From assembly GCF_000770925.1 (NCBI RefSeq), contig NZ_JDTK01000001.1:174883-238882 (forward strand): 64,000 nt of DNA, in the 5' to 3' direction. How positions within the stretch are numbered: position 1 is the first letter of the stretch; every line of letters begins with the position of its first letter. The position numbers and the translations under genes are program-made. A model generated the notes under the pieces. It saw nothing but the letters and a program-made list of their open reading frames with translations. It did not search any database and was not told the DNA's origin. This stretch comes from Bifidobacterium ruminantium DSM 6489 (GTDB lineage Bacteria > Actinomycetota > Actinomycetes > Actinomycetales > Bifidobacteriaceae). Positions 10,051 through 18,871 of this stretch are shown one piece after another.

Positions 10051-11100
10051 ATGAAAGCGGCGATTTATAAGGGCATCAAGCAGATGGCCTGCGAGGAGCG
10101 TCCGAAGCCGGGCATCGTTGACGGCGGCGATGCGATTATCCGCGTGGTGCGCGCCTGCGTGTGCGGCTCCGATCTGTGGTTCTACCGCGATGGTGGCAAA
10201 CCCGTCGACAGCCAGGCTGGCCATGAGGCCATCGGCGTCGTCGAAGCGGTCGGGGAGGATGTCACCATCGTCAAGCCGGGCGATTTTGTGATCGTTCCGT
10301 TCCCATACAGCTGCGGCAAATGCCCGGTGTGCAAGGCCGGTTTCGAATCCAGCTGCCCGCATGGCGGCTATTTCGGCGATGAGGACGGTATGGGATGTCA
10401 GGCCGAATACTTGCGTGTTCCGGAAGCCGAAGGCACTCTGGTCGTAGTTCCCGGCGATGCCAAGACCTTCTCCGATGAGATGCTCGCCTCGCTGCTGACG
10501 CTGTCCGATGTGATGGCGACCGGCTATCATGCCGCGGCCAGCGCCGAGGTGAAGCCGGGGGATACGGCCGTCGTGTTCGGCGATGGCGCGGTCGGCTTGT
10601 GCGCCGTGCTTTCCGCCAAGCTTATGGGTGCCACGCGCATCATCTCCATGAGCCGTCATACCGACCGTCAGGAGATCGCGAAGAAATTCGGTGCCACCGA
10701 TTTCGTCGAGGAACGTGGCGACGAGGCTGTGGCCAAGGTGCTGGAGATGACCGATGGATACGGCGCGGACGCGGTGCTCGAATGCGTCGGATCGGCCTTG
10801 TCGAACGACACGGCCATGAAGGTGGCCCGTGCCGGGGCCATCGTGGGTCGGGTGGGCCTGCCCCACGACGTCGAAGCCGATATTCCCGGCCTCTTCTTCC
10901 GCAATGTCGGTCTACGCGGTGGCCCGGCCGCGGTGCGTACTTATGACATGCGGCGCCTGCTCAAGGAGGTGCTGGACGGCAACATCAATCCCGGTATCGT
11001 ATACACTGGCGAGTACACACTGGATGATATCCAGGAAGCGTATGCCGCCATGGACGAACGCAGTACCGTCAAGTCGCTGCTGCGGGTCAGCGAAGTCTGA
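10051..11100 (+). CDS. zinc-dependent alcohol dehydrogenase
   Basis: Medium-chain dehydrogenase/reductase of 349 residues that interconverts alcohols and aldehydes using NAD(P). Catalytic zinc ligands are seen in VCGSDLW and GHEAIGVVEAVGEDV. The structural zinc cluster is CGKCPVCKAGFESSC (four Cys). The Rossmann motif is VVFGDGAVGLCAVLSAKLMGA. It starts at ATG 10051 after a strong GAGGAGG site. Its position between a MerR regulator and a carboxymuconolactone decarboxylase-like gene resembles aldehyde/electrophile-stress operons; the substrate is unknown. Confidence 0.93.
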   Translation: MKAAIYKGIKQMACEERPKPGIVDGGDAIIRVVRACVCGSDLWFYRDGGKPVDSQAGHEAIGVVEAVGEDVTIVKPGDFVIVPFPYSCGKCPVCKAGFESSCPHGGYFGDEDGMGCQAEYLRVPEAEGTLVVVPGDAKTFSDEMLASLLTLSDVMATGYHAAASAEVKPGDTAVVFGDGAVGLCAVLSAKLMGATRIISMSRHTDRQEIAKKFGATDFVEERGDEAVAKVLEMTDGYGADAVLECVGSALSNDTAMKVARAGAIVGRVGLPHDVEADIPGLFFRNVGLRGGPAAVRTYDMRRLLKEVLDGNINPGIVYTGEYTLDDIQEAYAAMDERSTVKSLLRVSEV

Positions 11101-11174
11101 TTTCGTGGTGCCCAACGATATTTGAAACGATGGCATTGGGCTCGAATTGAGCCGCGTGAGGGAAGGATATCGAC

Positions 11175-11933
11175 ATGTTCGAGGAACTGCATAGGAAGAT
11201 GAACGCGTTCTGGAACAACGACAGGACGCTGTCGCAGACCGATCCGGAATATGTCAAGCTGTTTTCCGACTTCGCTTACGGGGAAGTGGTGAACGAGCCG
11301 GGCGCGAACCATCCCGATCTGGACGACAAGACCCGCTCCCTGGCGATCCTCGCGGCTCTGGTCGGCTGCCAGGGTCTCGACGCGTTCGAAATGATGCTGC
11401 CGGTCGCCTACGAGACAGGACTGACGTCCGTGGCCATCAAGGAGATGATCTACCAAGCCACCGCATACTGCGGATTCGGGAGAACCCTGCCGTTCCTGAA
11501 GAAGCTCAACGTTTTCCTTGGAGCCGCGAACGTGCATCTGCCGCTGGAGCCGCAGGGCACGACCACGTCGGAGACCCGCGCGCAGGCCGGAGAGGACAAG
11601 CAGGTCGAGATCTTCGGCGAGAACATGCGCGGATTCGCGCAATCCGGACCGGAGGAGACCCGGCACATCAACAAGTGGCTGGCCGACAACTGCTTCGGCG
11701 ACTACTACACTCGCGGCGGACTCGACACCCGCGAGCGCGAAATGGTCACGTTGTGTTTCCTGGCCGCGCAGGGTGGTTGCGAACCGCAGCTTACGGCGCA
11801 TGCCAAGGCGAATATGGTCGTCGGCAATGAGAAGGCGTTTCTAATCGCGGTGGTCTCGCAGTGCATGCCGTATATCGGCTATCCGCGTACGTTGAACGCG
11901 ATTCGTTGCATCGATGAGGCTGTGAAGGGCTGA
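11175..11933 (+). CDS. carboxymuconolactone decarboxylase family protein (two CMD domains)
   Basis: 252-residue protein with two AhpD/CMD-like helical domains. The first contains DDKTRSLAILAALVGCQGLDAFEMMLPVA and the second DTREREMVTLCFLAAQGGCEPQLTAHAKANM. The CxxC pair of true AhpD peroxidase partners is not present; single Cys residues stand in each domain. It follows the dehydrogenase by 74 bases and has its own site GAGGGAAGG before ATG 11175. Family members act as decarboxylases, isomerases or redox proteins, so the exact reaction is not known. Confidence 0.85.
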   Translation: MFEELHRKMNAFWNNDRTLSQTDPEYVKLFSDFAYGEVVNEPGANHPDLDDKTRSLAILAALVGCQGLDAFEMMLPVAYETGLTSVAIKEMIYQATAYCGFGRTLPFLKKLNVFLGAANVHLPLEPQGTTTSETRAQAGEDKQVEIFGENMRGFAQSGPEETRHINKWLADNCFGDYYTRGGLDTREREMVTLCFLAAQGGCEPQLTAHAKANMVVGNEKAFLIAVVSQCMPYIGYPRTLNAIRCIDEAVKG

Positions 11934-11964
11934 CCTGCCCGTTAAAAACGCCGGCAAACAAACA

Positions 11965-11998
11965 AAGGGCTATCCGCCGAACAAGACGGATAGCCCTT
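11965..11998. terminator. bidirectional terminator between CMD gene and metE-like gene
   Basis: A perfect 12-bp inverted repeat (11965-11976 / 11987-11998) lies between convergent genes. The T-rich tail TTTGTTTGTTT is on the minus-strand side, so it mainly serves the metE-like gene. Confidence 0.8.
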
Positions 11999-12030
11999 CC
12001 TTATAGCTGATTGTGGATGGCGTGCTGTGT

Positions 12031-13152
12031 TTACTCGCCCCACACGTCCTTGGCGATGGATTGGACGAGTGCGATCTTGGCCCACTGCTGGTCTTCGGTG
12101 AGCTTGTTGCCTTCCTGGGTGGAGGCGAAGCCGCACTGGGTGGACAGGCACAGGCGGTCGAGCGGAATGTACTGGGCGGCTTCCTGGATGCGGGCCTTGA
12201 TGGTGTCCGGATCCTCAAGGTCGGGCTTCTTGGAGGTGATCAGGCCGAGCACGACCTTCTTGTCGCCGGAGACTTCGGCGAGCGGCGCGAAATCGCCGGA
12301 ACGGTCGTCGTCGAACTCGAGGTAGTAGGCGTCCACGTTCTCCTCGCCGAACAGTTTGGCCGCGACCGGCGCGTAGCCTCCGGAGGAAAGCCAGGTGGAG
12401 TGGAAGTTGCCGCGGCACACGTGGGTGTTGATGACCAGGTCGTCCGGCTGGTCGGCGATCACGGCGTTGATGACGTCGAGGTTCTCCTGCTGCAGGCGTA
12501 GCGCGTCCTCGTCGCTCCAGCCGAGACGTTCGCGTACGCTCGCATCGCACAGGCGGGTCCAGGTGCAGTCGTCGAACTGCACGTTGCGGCAGCCGGCGGC
12601 ATACAGGTCGGCGATGACCTGGCGGTAGGCGGCGACGATGTCGGCGGTCAGCTCGTCGTCGTTCTTGTAGAACTCGTCATACGGGTAGGCGGCCGCGTTG
12701 CCGGTGAGCACGAATCGGGTCTGCGCGGGGGAGGGCATGGTCTGGCGGGCCACGGTGTTCTCGTCCTCGAACTGCTTGACGAACTTGAAATGTTCGACGA
12801 ACGGATGGTTCTCGCCGGAGATCCTTCCGGTCACGGTGGCGGTGTCGGCCGGGGTCACCTCGTCGTGGAAGGCGACGCGGTGGGCTGCGGCGGCATGGTC
12901 CACGCCGTTGAAGCCCCACATGAAGTCGAAATGCCACCAGCCGCGGCGGAATTCGCCGTCGGTGATCACATGCAGGCCGGCGGCCTTCTGCTTGGCGACG
13001 AGTTCGGTGATGGCCTTGTCCTCGACCGCCTTGAGCGCTGCGGCATCGATTTTGCCGGCGGCGAAATCCTCACGCGCGGCCTTGAGCTCGGCCGGGCGGA
13101 GATAGGAGCCGACCACGTCGGCGCGGAACGGCGCGTTATGCGAGTATGCCAT
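12031..13152 (-). CDS. MetE C-terminal-like methyltransferase (cobalamin-independent methionine synthase family)
   Basis: 373-residue single-domain homologue of the catalytic half of MetE, similar in size to the YxjG/YxjH group. Conserved elements are the opening RADVVGSYLRPAELKAA, VITDGEFRRGWWHFDFMWGF, the substrate/zinc region with NTHVCRGNFHSTW (His and Cys ligands) and LCLSTQCGFAST (Cys ligand). The start at 13152 follows AAAGGGG on the minus strand. It lacks the N-terminal MetE domain, so the methyl donor may differ from the polyglutamylated folate used by full-length MetE. Zinc ligands are intact, so activity is expected. Confidence 0.9.
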   Translation of the reverse strand: MAYSHNAPFRADVVGSYLRPAELKAAREDFAAGKIDAAALKAVEDKAITELVAKQKAAGLHVITDGEFRRGWWHFDFMWGFNGVDHAAAAHRVAFHDEVTPADTATVTGRISGENHPFVEHFKFVKQFEDENTVARQTMPSPAQTRFVLTGNAAAYPYDEFYKNDDELTADIVAAYRQVIADLYAAGCRNVQFDDCTWTRLCDASVRERLGWSDEDALRLQQENLDVINAVIADQPDDLVINTHVCRGNFHSTWLSSGGYAPVAAKLFGEENVDAYYLEFDDDRSGDFAPLAEVSGDKKVVLGLITSKKPDLEDPDTIKARIQEAAQYIPLDRLCLSTQCGFASTQEGNKLTEDQQWAKIALVQSIAKDVWGE

Positions 13153-13295
13153 TGAATACCCCTTTTTTTGGAAAGCGACAAACACCTAGTGAAGGTTACA
13201 CGCACGTCCCGAAACACGGGCGCACACGGCTTCTCGGCCAGTATTCGTGCTTGAATGGATGATGTTATCCGTTACACATTCGAGAATGGAAGGCA

Positions 13296-14321
13296 ATGAG
13301 CGAATCGCGCGATTCCGCAGGCGACAGTACGACCACGAACAACATGGGGGAGGTGCGGGAAGCCGAACATCAGGGCGCAGCCGTCAAGGCGGCGTTGGGT
13401 GCGAACATCGGCGTCGCCATCGCGAAACTGTGCGCGGCGTTCTTCACCGGATCGTCCGCCATGCTGTCCGAATCGGTGCATTCCATTGCCGACTGCTCCA
13501 ACGAAATCGTGCTGATGGCCGGAGGGCGCTTCTCCAAGCGCAAGACCGACGGTGACCATCCGTTCGGCCTGTACCGGGCGAAGTATCTCGCCTCATTCGT
13601 CGTGGCCACTCTGCTGTTCTTCGTCGGCGGCTTCTTCTCGACGTCCGAGGCCGTGAAGAAGCTGATCGCCCTTGCCGGCGATCCGGCTTTGCGGGACGTG
13701 AACCAGATGGAATTGCTTGTCGCCTTCGCCGTGGTGGTCATCAGCGCCTGCCTGGAAGGATACGGCCTGCATCAGAGCATCAAAGAGGCCAACGAGCGCA
13801 TGGAGCGCACGAACACGCCTCGCATGGGCGCGTTCCGTTTCTGGCGGCACACCAAGTCCGCCGAACTCGCCTCGGTGATCATGGAGGACACGCTCGCATT
13901 GATTGGTCTGGCGTTCGCCGGTCTCGGCATCGGACTCGCGATCGCGCTGGACAATGAGATCTTCGATGCATTGGGCGGTCTTATGGTCGGTCTGGTGCTG
14001 ATCGTCGGCTCACTGCTGTTGGCATTCAAGTCAGGTTCTCTGCTCATCGGCGAGGCCGTGGAGCCGGATACGCGACGGAAGATCATCGAGGCCGTCACCA
14101 CCACGCCGGGTGTCGAACGTCTGCTGAACATGCAGACCGTGCACATGTCGGAGGATGACATCCTGCTATGCGTCAAAGTGCAGACCAGCAAACTGGACCG
14201 CGATTACGACGTTGAAACCGTCGACAAAATCGAAAAGGCGGTGCGTGGCGCGCTGCCGTGGTACAGTTTCGAAATCTACGTCGAACCAGATATTTACAGC
14301 GCCAAGCATGTGCATGCCTGA
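13296..14321 (+). CDS. cation diffusion facilitator (CDF) family transporter
   Basis: 341-residue inner-membrane metal-cation/proton antiporter. The family motif in TM2 is SESVHSIADCSNEIVLMAGG (metal-site Ser/Asp/His positions), HPFGLYRAKYLASFVVATLLFF follows, and TM5 has SVIMEDTLALIGLAFAGLGI. A C-terminal cytoplasmic domain (about 260-341) forms the usual ferredoxin-like dimer region. A second metal-site Asp is replaced by Glu in MEDTLAL, as in the PRK family of CDF/FieF-like proteins. Substrate (zinc, manganese or iron) cannot be told. It shares a terminator with the convergent ABC-F gene. Confidence 0.9.
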   Translation: MSESRDSAGDSTTTNNMGEVREAEHQGAAVKAALGANIGVAIAKLCAAFFTGSSAMLSESVHSIADCSNEIVLMAGGRFSKRKTDGDHPFGLYRAKYLASFVVATLLFFVGGFFSTSEAVKKLIALAGDPALRDVNQMELLVAFAVVVISACLEGYGLHQSIKEANERMERTNTPRMGAFRFWRHTKSAELASVIMEDTLALIGLAFAGLGIGLAIALDNEIFDALGGLMVGLVLIVGSLLLAFKSGSLLIGEAVEPDTRRKIIEAVTTTPGVERLLNMQTVHMSEDDILLCVKVQTSKLDRDYDVETVDKIEKAVRGALPWYSFEIYVEPDIYSAKHVHA

Positions 14322-14356
14322 CATGCGCATCGGCGAAGACAGCCGTTGATGATGAC

Positions 14357-14393
14357 AATGGCCCCGGACGGAATGAATCCGTCCGGGGCCATT
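14357..14393. terminator. bidirectional terminator between CDF and ABC-F genes
   Basis: A perfect 15-bp GC-rich inverted repeat (14357-14371 / 14379-14393) ends in ATT on one side and begins AAT on the other. It sits between convergent genes. Confidence 0.8.
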
Positions 14394-14422
14394 TCGCATA
14401 TCGGTGGACGTTGATGGGCTGT

Positions 14423-16024
14423 CTACTCCTCGGCCACCAAATCCAGATAGGAGTCGTTCCACAGGTCCTCGTCGCCGTCGGGCATGAGCAGCACGCGTTC
14501 CGGATTCAACGCCTCGACCGCACCTTCATCGTGGGTGACCAGTACGATGGCACCCTCATATTTGGCGATGGCCTTCAGGATCTCGTCGCGGGATGCCGGA
14601 TCCAGGTTGTTGGTCGGTTCATCAAGCAGTAGCACGTTCGCGCGGCTCGTCACCAGCGTGGCCAACGCCAGACGTGTTTTCTCGCCGCCGGACAGCACGC
14701 GTGCCGGTTTCAGCGCGTCATCGCCGGAGAACAGGAACGATCCAAGGATGGAACGTGCCTGTGTGTCGTCAAGTTCCGGTGCCACGTGGATCAGATTCTG
14801 CAGCACGGTGGCGTCAAGGTCCAATGTGTCGTGTTCCTGTGCGAAATAGCCGATTTTGCAGCCATGTCCATATTCCACGGATCCGGTGTCGGGATCCTCC
14901 AGATGGGCGAGCAGGCGCAGCGTGGTGGTTTTGCCGGCGCCGTTATAGCCCAGAATCACCACACGTGAACCTTTGTCGATCGCCAGGTTCACGCCTGCGA
15001 ACACGATGTTCGAGCCATACGCTTTGGAGATGTCCTTTGCCATGATCGGCGTGCGGCCGCAGGGCGCCGGTTCCGGGAAGCGGATGTCAGCAACCTTCTC
15101 CTTCTTCTGCGCCTCGGACGTGTTCTCCAGCAGTTTCTCCGCGCGGCGCATCATGTTCTGCGCGGCCACGGCCTTGGTGGCCTTCGCGTGCAGACGGATG
15201 CCCTGCTGCATCAGACGTTCGGCCTTCTTCTCGGCGACCTCGCGTTCGCGGCGGCGACGTTCCTCGTCGACCACGCGCTGGTGCAGGTATGCCTTCCAGC
15301 CGAGAGAATACATGTCGATCTGGCCGAGCTGCGCATCCAAATGCCAGACCTTGTTCACCACTTCGTCAAGCAGTTCGGTGGAGTGGGAGATGACCAGGAA
15401 ACCGCCCTCGTATTTTTTCAGATAGCCGCGCAGCCATTCGATGGAATCCGCGTCCAAATGGTTGGTCGGCTCGTCAAGGATCAGCGTGTCCGCGTCGGAG
15501 AACAGGATGCGGGCCAGTTCGATACGACGGCGTTGACCGCCGGAAAGCGTACCCAGCTGCTGGCCCATCACTTCCTGTGGCAGGCCGAGACTGGCCGCCA
15601 TGGCGGTCGCTTCGGACTGTGCAGCATAGCCGCCGGCCTTTTCGAAATCCTGCATGGCCTTGTCGTAGCGGTTCATCGCCTTGGTCATGACATCCGGATC
15701 CGGATCGGTCATTTCCTTTTCGGCCTTGCGTATGCGTTTGATGATCGAAGCGATGTCGCGCGCGCTCATCATGCGGTCCAGTGCGGTCTGCTCCGGGTCT
15801 GCGGCATGCGTGTCCTGTGGCAGATAGCCGAGTTTGCCGGAGACACGTACCTTGCCGGCGGTCGGCAGCATATCGCCGGTGATCACACGGGTCAACGTGG
15901 TCTTGCCGGCGCCGTTGCGTCCGACCAGACCGATCTTGTCTCCCTTGGCAACGTGGAAGTTGGTGGGATGCAGCAACGTGCGCGCGCCGATCTGAATCTC
16001 AAGTCCCTGCGCCTCAATCGCCAT
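14423..16024 (-). CDS. ABC-F family ATPase (housekeeping type)
   Basis: 533-residue soluble protein with two ATP-binding cassettes and no membrane domain. NBD1 has Walker A VGRNGAGKTTLTRV, signature LSGGQRRRIELARILF and Walker B LILDEPTNHLD. NBD2 has LGYNGAGKTTTLRL, LSGGEKTRLALATLV and LLLDEPTNNLD. Between them is the charged P-site linker (about residues 245-310, rich in Arg/Lys/Glu) that reaches into the ribosomal exit site in this family. Both signatures are intact, unlike the second ABC-F gene at 17120. Role: translation factor acting on stalled or idle ribosomes; resistance function is not implied. Confidence 0.92.
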   Translation of the reverse strand: MAIEAQGLEIQIGARTLLHPTNFHVAKGDKIGLVGRNGAGKTTLTRVITGDMLPTAGKVRVSGKLGYLPQDTHAADPEQTALDRMMSARDIASIIKRIRKAEKEMTDPDPDVMTKAMNRYDKAMQDFEKAGGYAAQSEATAMAASLGLPQEVMGQQLGTLSGGQRRRIELARILFSDADTLILDEPTNHLDADSIEWLRGYLKKYEGGFLVISHSTELLDEVVNKVWHLDAQLGQIDMYSLGWKAYLHQRVVDEERRRREREVAEKKAERLMQQGIRLHAKATKAVAAQNMMRRAEKLLENTSEAQKKEKVADIRFPEPAPCGRTPIMAKDISKAYGSNIVFAGVNLAIDKGSRVVILGYNGAGKTTTLRLLAHLEDPDTGSVEYGHGCKIGYFAQEHDTLDLDATVLQNLIHVAPELDDTQARSILGSFLFSGDDALKPARVLSGGEKTRLALATLVTSRANVLLLDEPTNNLDPASRDEILKAIAKYEGAIVLVTHDEGAVEALNPERVLLMPDGDEDLWNDSYLDLVAEE

Positions 16025-16185
16025 GCCGTGATACCTCTAGTCTTTCGTGTTCCTTCAAACGCCAATCGAACATCATAGCGAACACCCGCAACCGTTACTA
16101 TGCCGATGCAGTGGATGAAACGAATCATCCACTCGCGTGAACGGTCCGCTACAGTGGTGTCAGAACCATTCAGGAGGGAAGAAGC

Positions 16186-16791
16186 ATGGCAAGGGCTTTG
16201 ATTGTGGTGGATGTACAGCCGACGTTCTGCGAAGGAGGCGAACTGGGCGTGCAGGGAGGCAATGCGGTCGCCGAACGTATCGCGGATTATGTGAACGCGC
16301 GTCGGAGCGAATACGCATATATCGCGACCACGCAGGATTGGCATATCGAGCCGGGGACCCACTGGTCCGAGCATCCTGATTTCGTGGATACCTGGCCGGT
16401 GCACGGCAAGGCCGGGACCGCCAATGCCGAACTGCATCCCGCCATCGCCGCATTGAACATCGAACATCATTTCAAGAAGGGCCAGTATTCCCCCTCATAT
16501 TCCGGCTTCGAAGGCTTTGAGGACAACACCGACCGCATTCCCACCCGTGAGGAAGTCTCCACCGCCATGGCCGCGGGCAGGACACTCGCCAACGGGTTGA
16601 AGACCGCGGGCATCACACGGGTCGATGTGGTCGGACTGGCCGAATCGCATTGCGTCAAGGAGACCGCTCTCGACGCGAAGAAGCTGGGTTTCGAAGTGCA
16701 TGTCATCGAAAACCTGACCGAACCGGTCAGTGAGGAACTCGGTATCGCAGCCCGTCGGCAGATGAGTGAAGCCGGCATCATCCTTGACTGA
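16186..16791 (+). CDS. pncA: nicotinamidase/isochorismatase family hydrolase
   Basis: 201-residue cysteine hydrolase, most like nicotinamidase (nicotinamide to nicotinate, NAD salvage). The catalytic triad is visible: Asp in VVDVQPTFCEGG, Lys in FKKGQYSPSYSGF and Cys in AESHCVKETALDA. The metal-binding region is QDWHIEPGTHW. The length suits PncA (about 190-215). It follows a strong GGAGGGAAG site, and a weak TACAGT -10 lies about 35 bases upstream. Other isochorismatase-like amidases cannot be excluded, but the QDWH block favours PncA. Confidence 0.88.
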   Translation: MARALIVVDVQPTFCEGGELGVQGGNAVAERIADYVNARRSEYAYIATTQDWHIEPGTHWSEHPDFVDTWPVHGKAGTANAELHPAIAALNIEHHFKKGQYSPSYSGFEGFEDNTDRIPTREEVSTAMAAGRTLANGLKTAGITRVDVVGLAESHCVKETALDAKKLGFEVHVIENLTEPVSEELGIAARRQMSEAGIILD

Positions 16792-16864
16792 TCTCGACTG
16801 ATCGGCCCCAATCAGCAGATACCAATCCGAATGGCGCCGACGGCCATGGCATTGTTCATAATGC

Positions 16865-16892
16865 TTGGGGTCGAATGACCATATGCTATGAT
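16865..16892 (+). promoter_or_regulatory. promoter candidate for ABC-F leader
   Basis: TTGGGG (16865-16870) and TATGAT (16887-16892), 16 bases apart. The start would be near 16899, leaving an untranslated leader of about 220 bases before the ABC-F start codon. Confidence 0.45.
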
Positions 16893-16924
16893 GGAATATG
16901 TTGAGTGTATTTAAATCCTCCCAT

Positions 16925-17026
16925 ATGCCAAGAGGGTTTTCGGGAAAGAGAAACGGACATTGCGTATCTAACGGGCGGCGGATACCGTCGGCAGAACCGT
17001 GCGCGTTGAAGCGCACTGCCGCGTAG
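16925..17026 (+). CDS. putative leader peptide of the ABC-F gene
   Basis: A 33-codon reading frame opening MPRGFSGKRNGH and ending ALKRTAA-stop runs straight into the 5' arm of the attenuator hairpin. A homologous frame (MPRLSGKGVRT) lies upstream of vanZ. A ribosome stalled on this frame by an antibiotic would change folding of the leader. No good ribosome binding site is visible, so translation is an inference from position and from the related copy. Confidence 0.4.
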   Translation: MPRGFSGKRNGHCVSNGRRIPSAEPCALKRTAA

Positions 17027-17072
17027 CTTGCTCGTATGCACATTTCACGGTTCCGTATCCGTTCGTTTTTTC
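16979..17072 (+). promoter_or_regulatory. transcription attenuator upstream of ABC-F gene
   Basis: The two-part stem CGGATAC (16979-16985) plus GAACCGTG (16994-17001) pairs with CACGGTTC (17046-17053) plus GTATCCG (17055-17061). It is followed by TTCGTTTTTTC (17062-17072), giving an intrinsic terminator before the gene. A competing stem GTGCGC (16999-17004) / GCGCAC (17011-17016) shares bases with the terminator arm and could act as antiterminator. Confidence 0.65.
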
Positions 17073-17119
17073 ACAATGAAGACCTCGCAGTGCGCCTGTA
17101 TGAGAAAGAAGCCCCATAC

Positions 17120-18724
17120 ATGGCCCGGACAACAATGCTCACGCTTACTGGCATCTCTTACACATACCCGTCCATGTCTGAACCACTGTTCGAACACGTG
17201 TCCGCATCTTTCCAACAAGGATGGACCGCCGTGCTCGGCGACAACGGACTCGGCAAAACGACTCTACTGAACATCGCCATCGGAATGTTGCCCGCCGATA
17301 CCGGCAGCATCAACCCGGACCCGCATGGACTCACTATCGCTACCTGCCCGCAAGACAACATGGTGAGGCCTAAGAACCTCGACGACTTCGCCACGGATTG
17401 GTCGCCCGGAACCATGCGTGTACGCAACGCGTTACACATCGGCGATGACTGGCCCTACCGTTATGAAACGCTTTCCGGAGGCGAAACGAAACGATTGCAG
17501 GTCGCTTGCGCAATCACAGCGCGTCCCGATGTGCTCGTGCTTGACGAACCCACCAACCACGTTGATGGTGAAACACGGAAAGCCATAGTCGAAGTCATGC
17601 GCCAATACCAGGGCATAGGCATCGTAATATCCCACGATGTCGCACTGGTTGACGCTACATGCGCACGATGCGTCATATTCGAACGACGGCACATCAGTGG
17701 GCGTAACATCACCGTCATCAGCGCATATGATGGCGGATATACGCAAGCGCATGAGCTGATGACGTCCAGACTGCGTGGAGACGAGGAGTCAATCCGTGCG
17801 GCACGGCAGGAAGTCACACGACTGCGGTCCGCACAAGCACAGCGACATCAAGCCATGCAAAGCGCATATGCTCGCAAACGCAACGGGTGGAAAATCGACC
17901 GCAAAGATCACAGCGCCCTCGATCACCACAAATGGATCGAAAAACAGACTGATACCGCTTCGGGCGCCGCATACCGACAAATGAACAAGCGTCTTGAACG
18001 AGCACAGCGCACACTAGATTCACTAACCGTAGCGGCCAAACGCTACGACGGCGACATCTGGATCGACATACGGCCAAGCAACAGAAAGGAGCTCCTGCAT
18101 CTCACGGAAGGTATTATCATATTCGGCAGCGGCAGGATGACCAGCTCGAACGATGCCGCGAGAACGCCAACACAATCCATACTGCATGCCGACGGACATC
18201 AATGGAAGGTCGCGCATAATCCAGGGATGAGTGGTGAAAAACCACGGATGCCAGGCGTCGCCATACCAAAACTCAGCATCGGACAGCAAGACCATATCGG
18301 ACTGACCGGTGCCAACGGACTCGGCAAAACAACCGTGATGAACGCATTGCTGGACAGCATGCCGGAAGACTTGCCGCATCTGATCGTCCAGCAGCAAACG
18401 GGAGAAGCCGCGCTTTCTCAAACCATGAGACGACTCGCCGCATTGCAGGGTAAGGAACGCTCGCAGGTGCTGGCCGCCTTCGCCCAGCTCAACGCCGATC
18501 CGGATAAGCTGCTTTCTAACGAAGCGCCGTCTCCGGGCGAACTGCGCAAGCTCATGTTGTGCTTGGGCATTCTTGACCGGCCTCAGTTGATTGTCATGGA
18601 CGAGCCGACGAACTATCTTGACTTAGAGTCCAAGGTGGCTCTGGCAAGATGTCTTGCCGACTATCCGGGAGCATTGGTGGTGGCCAGTCATGATGAGTGG
18701 TTCCTTGACCAAGTAGTCAGATAA
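17120..18724 (+). CDS. ABC-F ATPase, antibiotic-resistance-like (ribosomal protection)
   Basis: 534-residue cytoplasmic protein with two ATP-binding cassettes. NBD1 has Walker A LGDNGLGKTTLLNI, LSGGETKRLQVA and VLDEPTNHVD. NBD2 has TGANGLGKTTVMNA, a degenerate signature APSPGELRKLML (SPGE instead of SGGE) and VMDEPTNYLD. The linker (about residues 210-300) is long, basic and rich in Arg/Gln, as in target-protection ABC-F proteins of the Msr/Vml/Lsa kind. ATG 17120 (MARTTMLTLTG) is used; an in-frame ATG at 17036 would start inside the attenuator. Regulation is probably by antibiotic-dependent attenuation. Which drug, if any, is unknown. Confidence 0.82.
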   Translation: MARTTMLTLTGISYTYPSMSEPLFEHVSASFQQGWTAVLGDNGLGKTTLLNIAIGMLPADTGSINPDPHGLTIATCPQDNMVRPKNLDDFATDWSPGTMRVRNALHIGDDWPYRYETLSGGETKRLQVACAITARPDVLVLDEPTNHVDGETRKAIVEVMRQYQGIGIVISHDVALVDATCARCVIFERRHISGRNITVISAYDGGYTQAHELMTSRLRGDEESIRAARQEVTRLRSAQAQRHQAMQSAYARKRNGWKIDRKDHSALDHHKWIEKQTDTASGAAYRQMNKRLERAQRTLDSLTVAAKRYDGDIWIDIRPSNRKELLHLTEGIIIFGSGRMTSSNDAARTPTQSILHADGHQWKVAHNPGMSGEKPRMPGVAIPKLSIGQQDHIGLTGANGLGKTTVMNALLDSMPEDLPHLIVQQQTGEAALSQTMRRLAALQGKERSQVLAAFAQLNADPDKLLSNEAPSPGELRKLMLCLGILDRPQLIVMDEPTNYLDLESKVALARCLADYPGALVVASHDEWFLDQVVR

Positions 18725-18747
18725 GCCAAGCGATGACTATGCCATCG

Positions 18748-18797
18748 AAAGCGGGTTTGCGTTCCGCGTGATCAGGACGCGTAGGCCCGCTTTTTAT
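18748..18797 (+). terminator. Rho-independent terminator after ABC-F gene
   Basis: AAAGCGGG (18748-18755) pairs with CCCGCTTT (18786-18793), with further inner pairing (CGTTCC/GGACG), and a run of Ts closes it. Confidence 0.75.
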
Positions 18798-18871
18798 CAA
18801 TGCTGTACTAAAGCCAATCGTCATCGTATGGTTTCGACATCATGGCATGGTGCACGGTATTCCGTTGAACT

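Noticed and set aside
17188..17208. GAACACGTGTCC as an SOS box
   Set aside because: The right half is GTCC, not GTTC, and it lies inside the ABC-F coding sequence.
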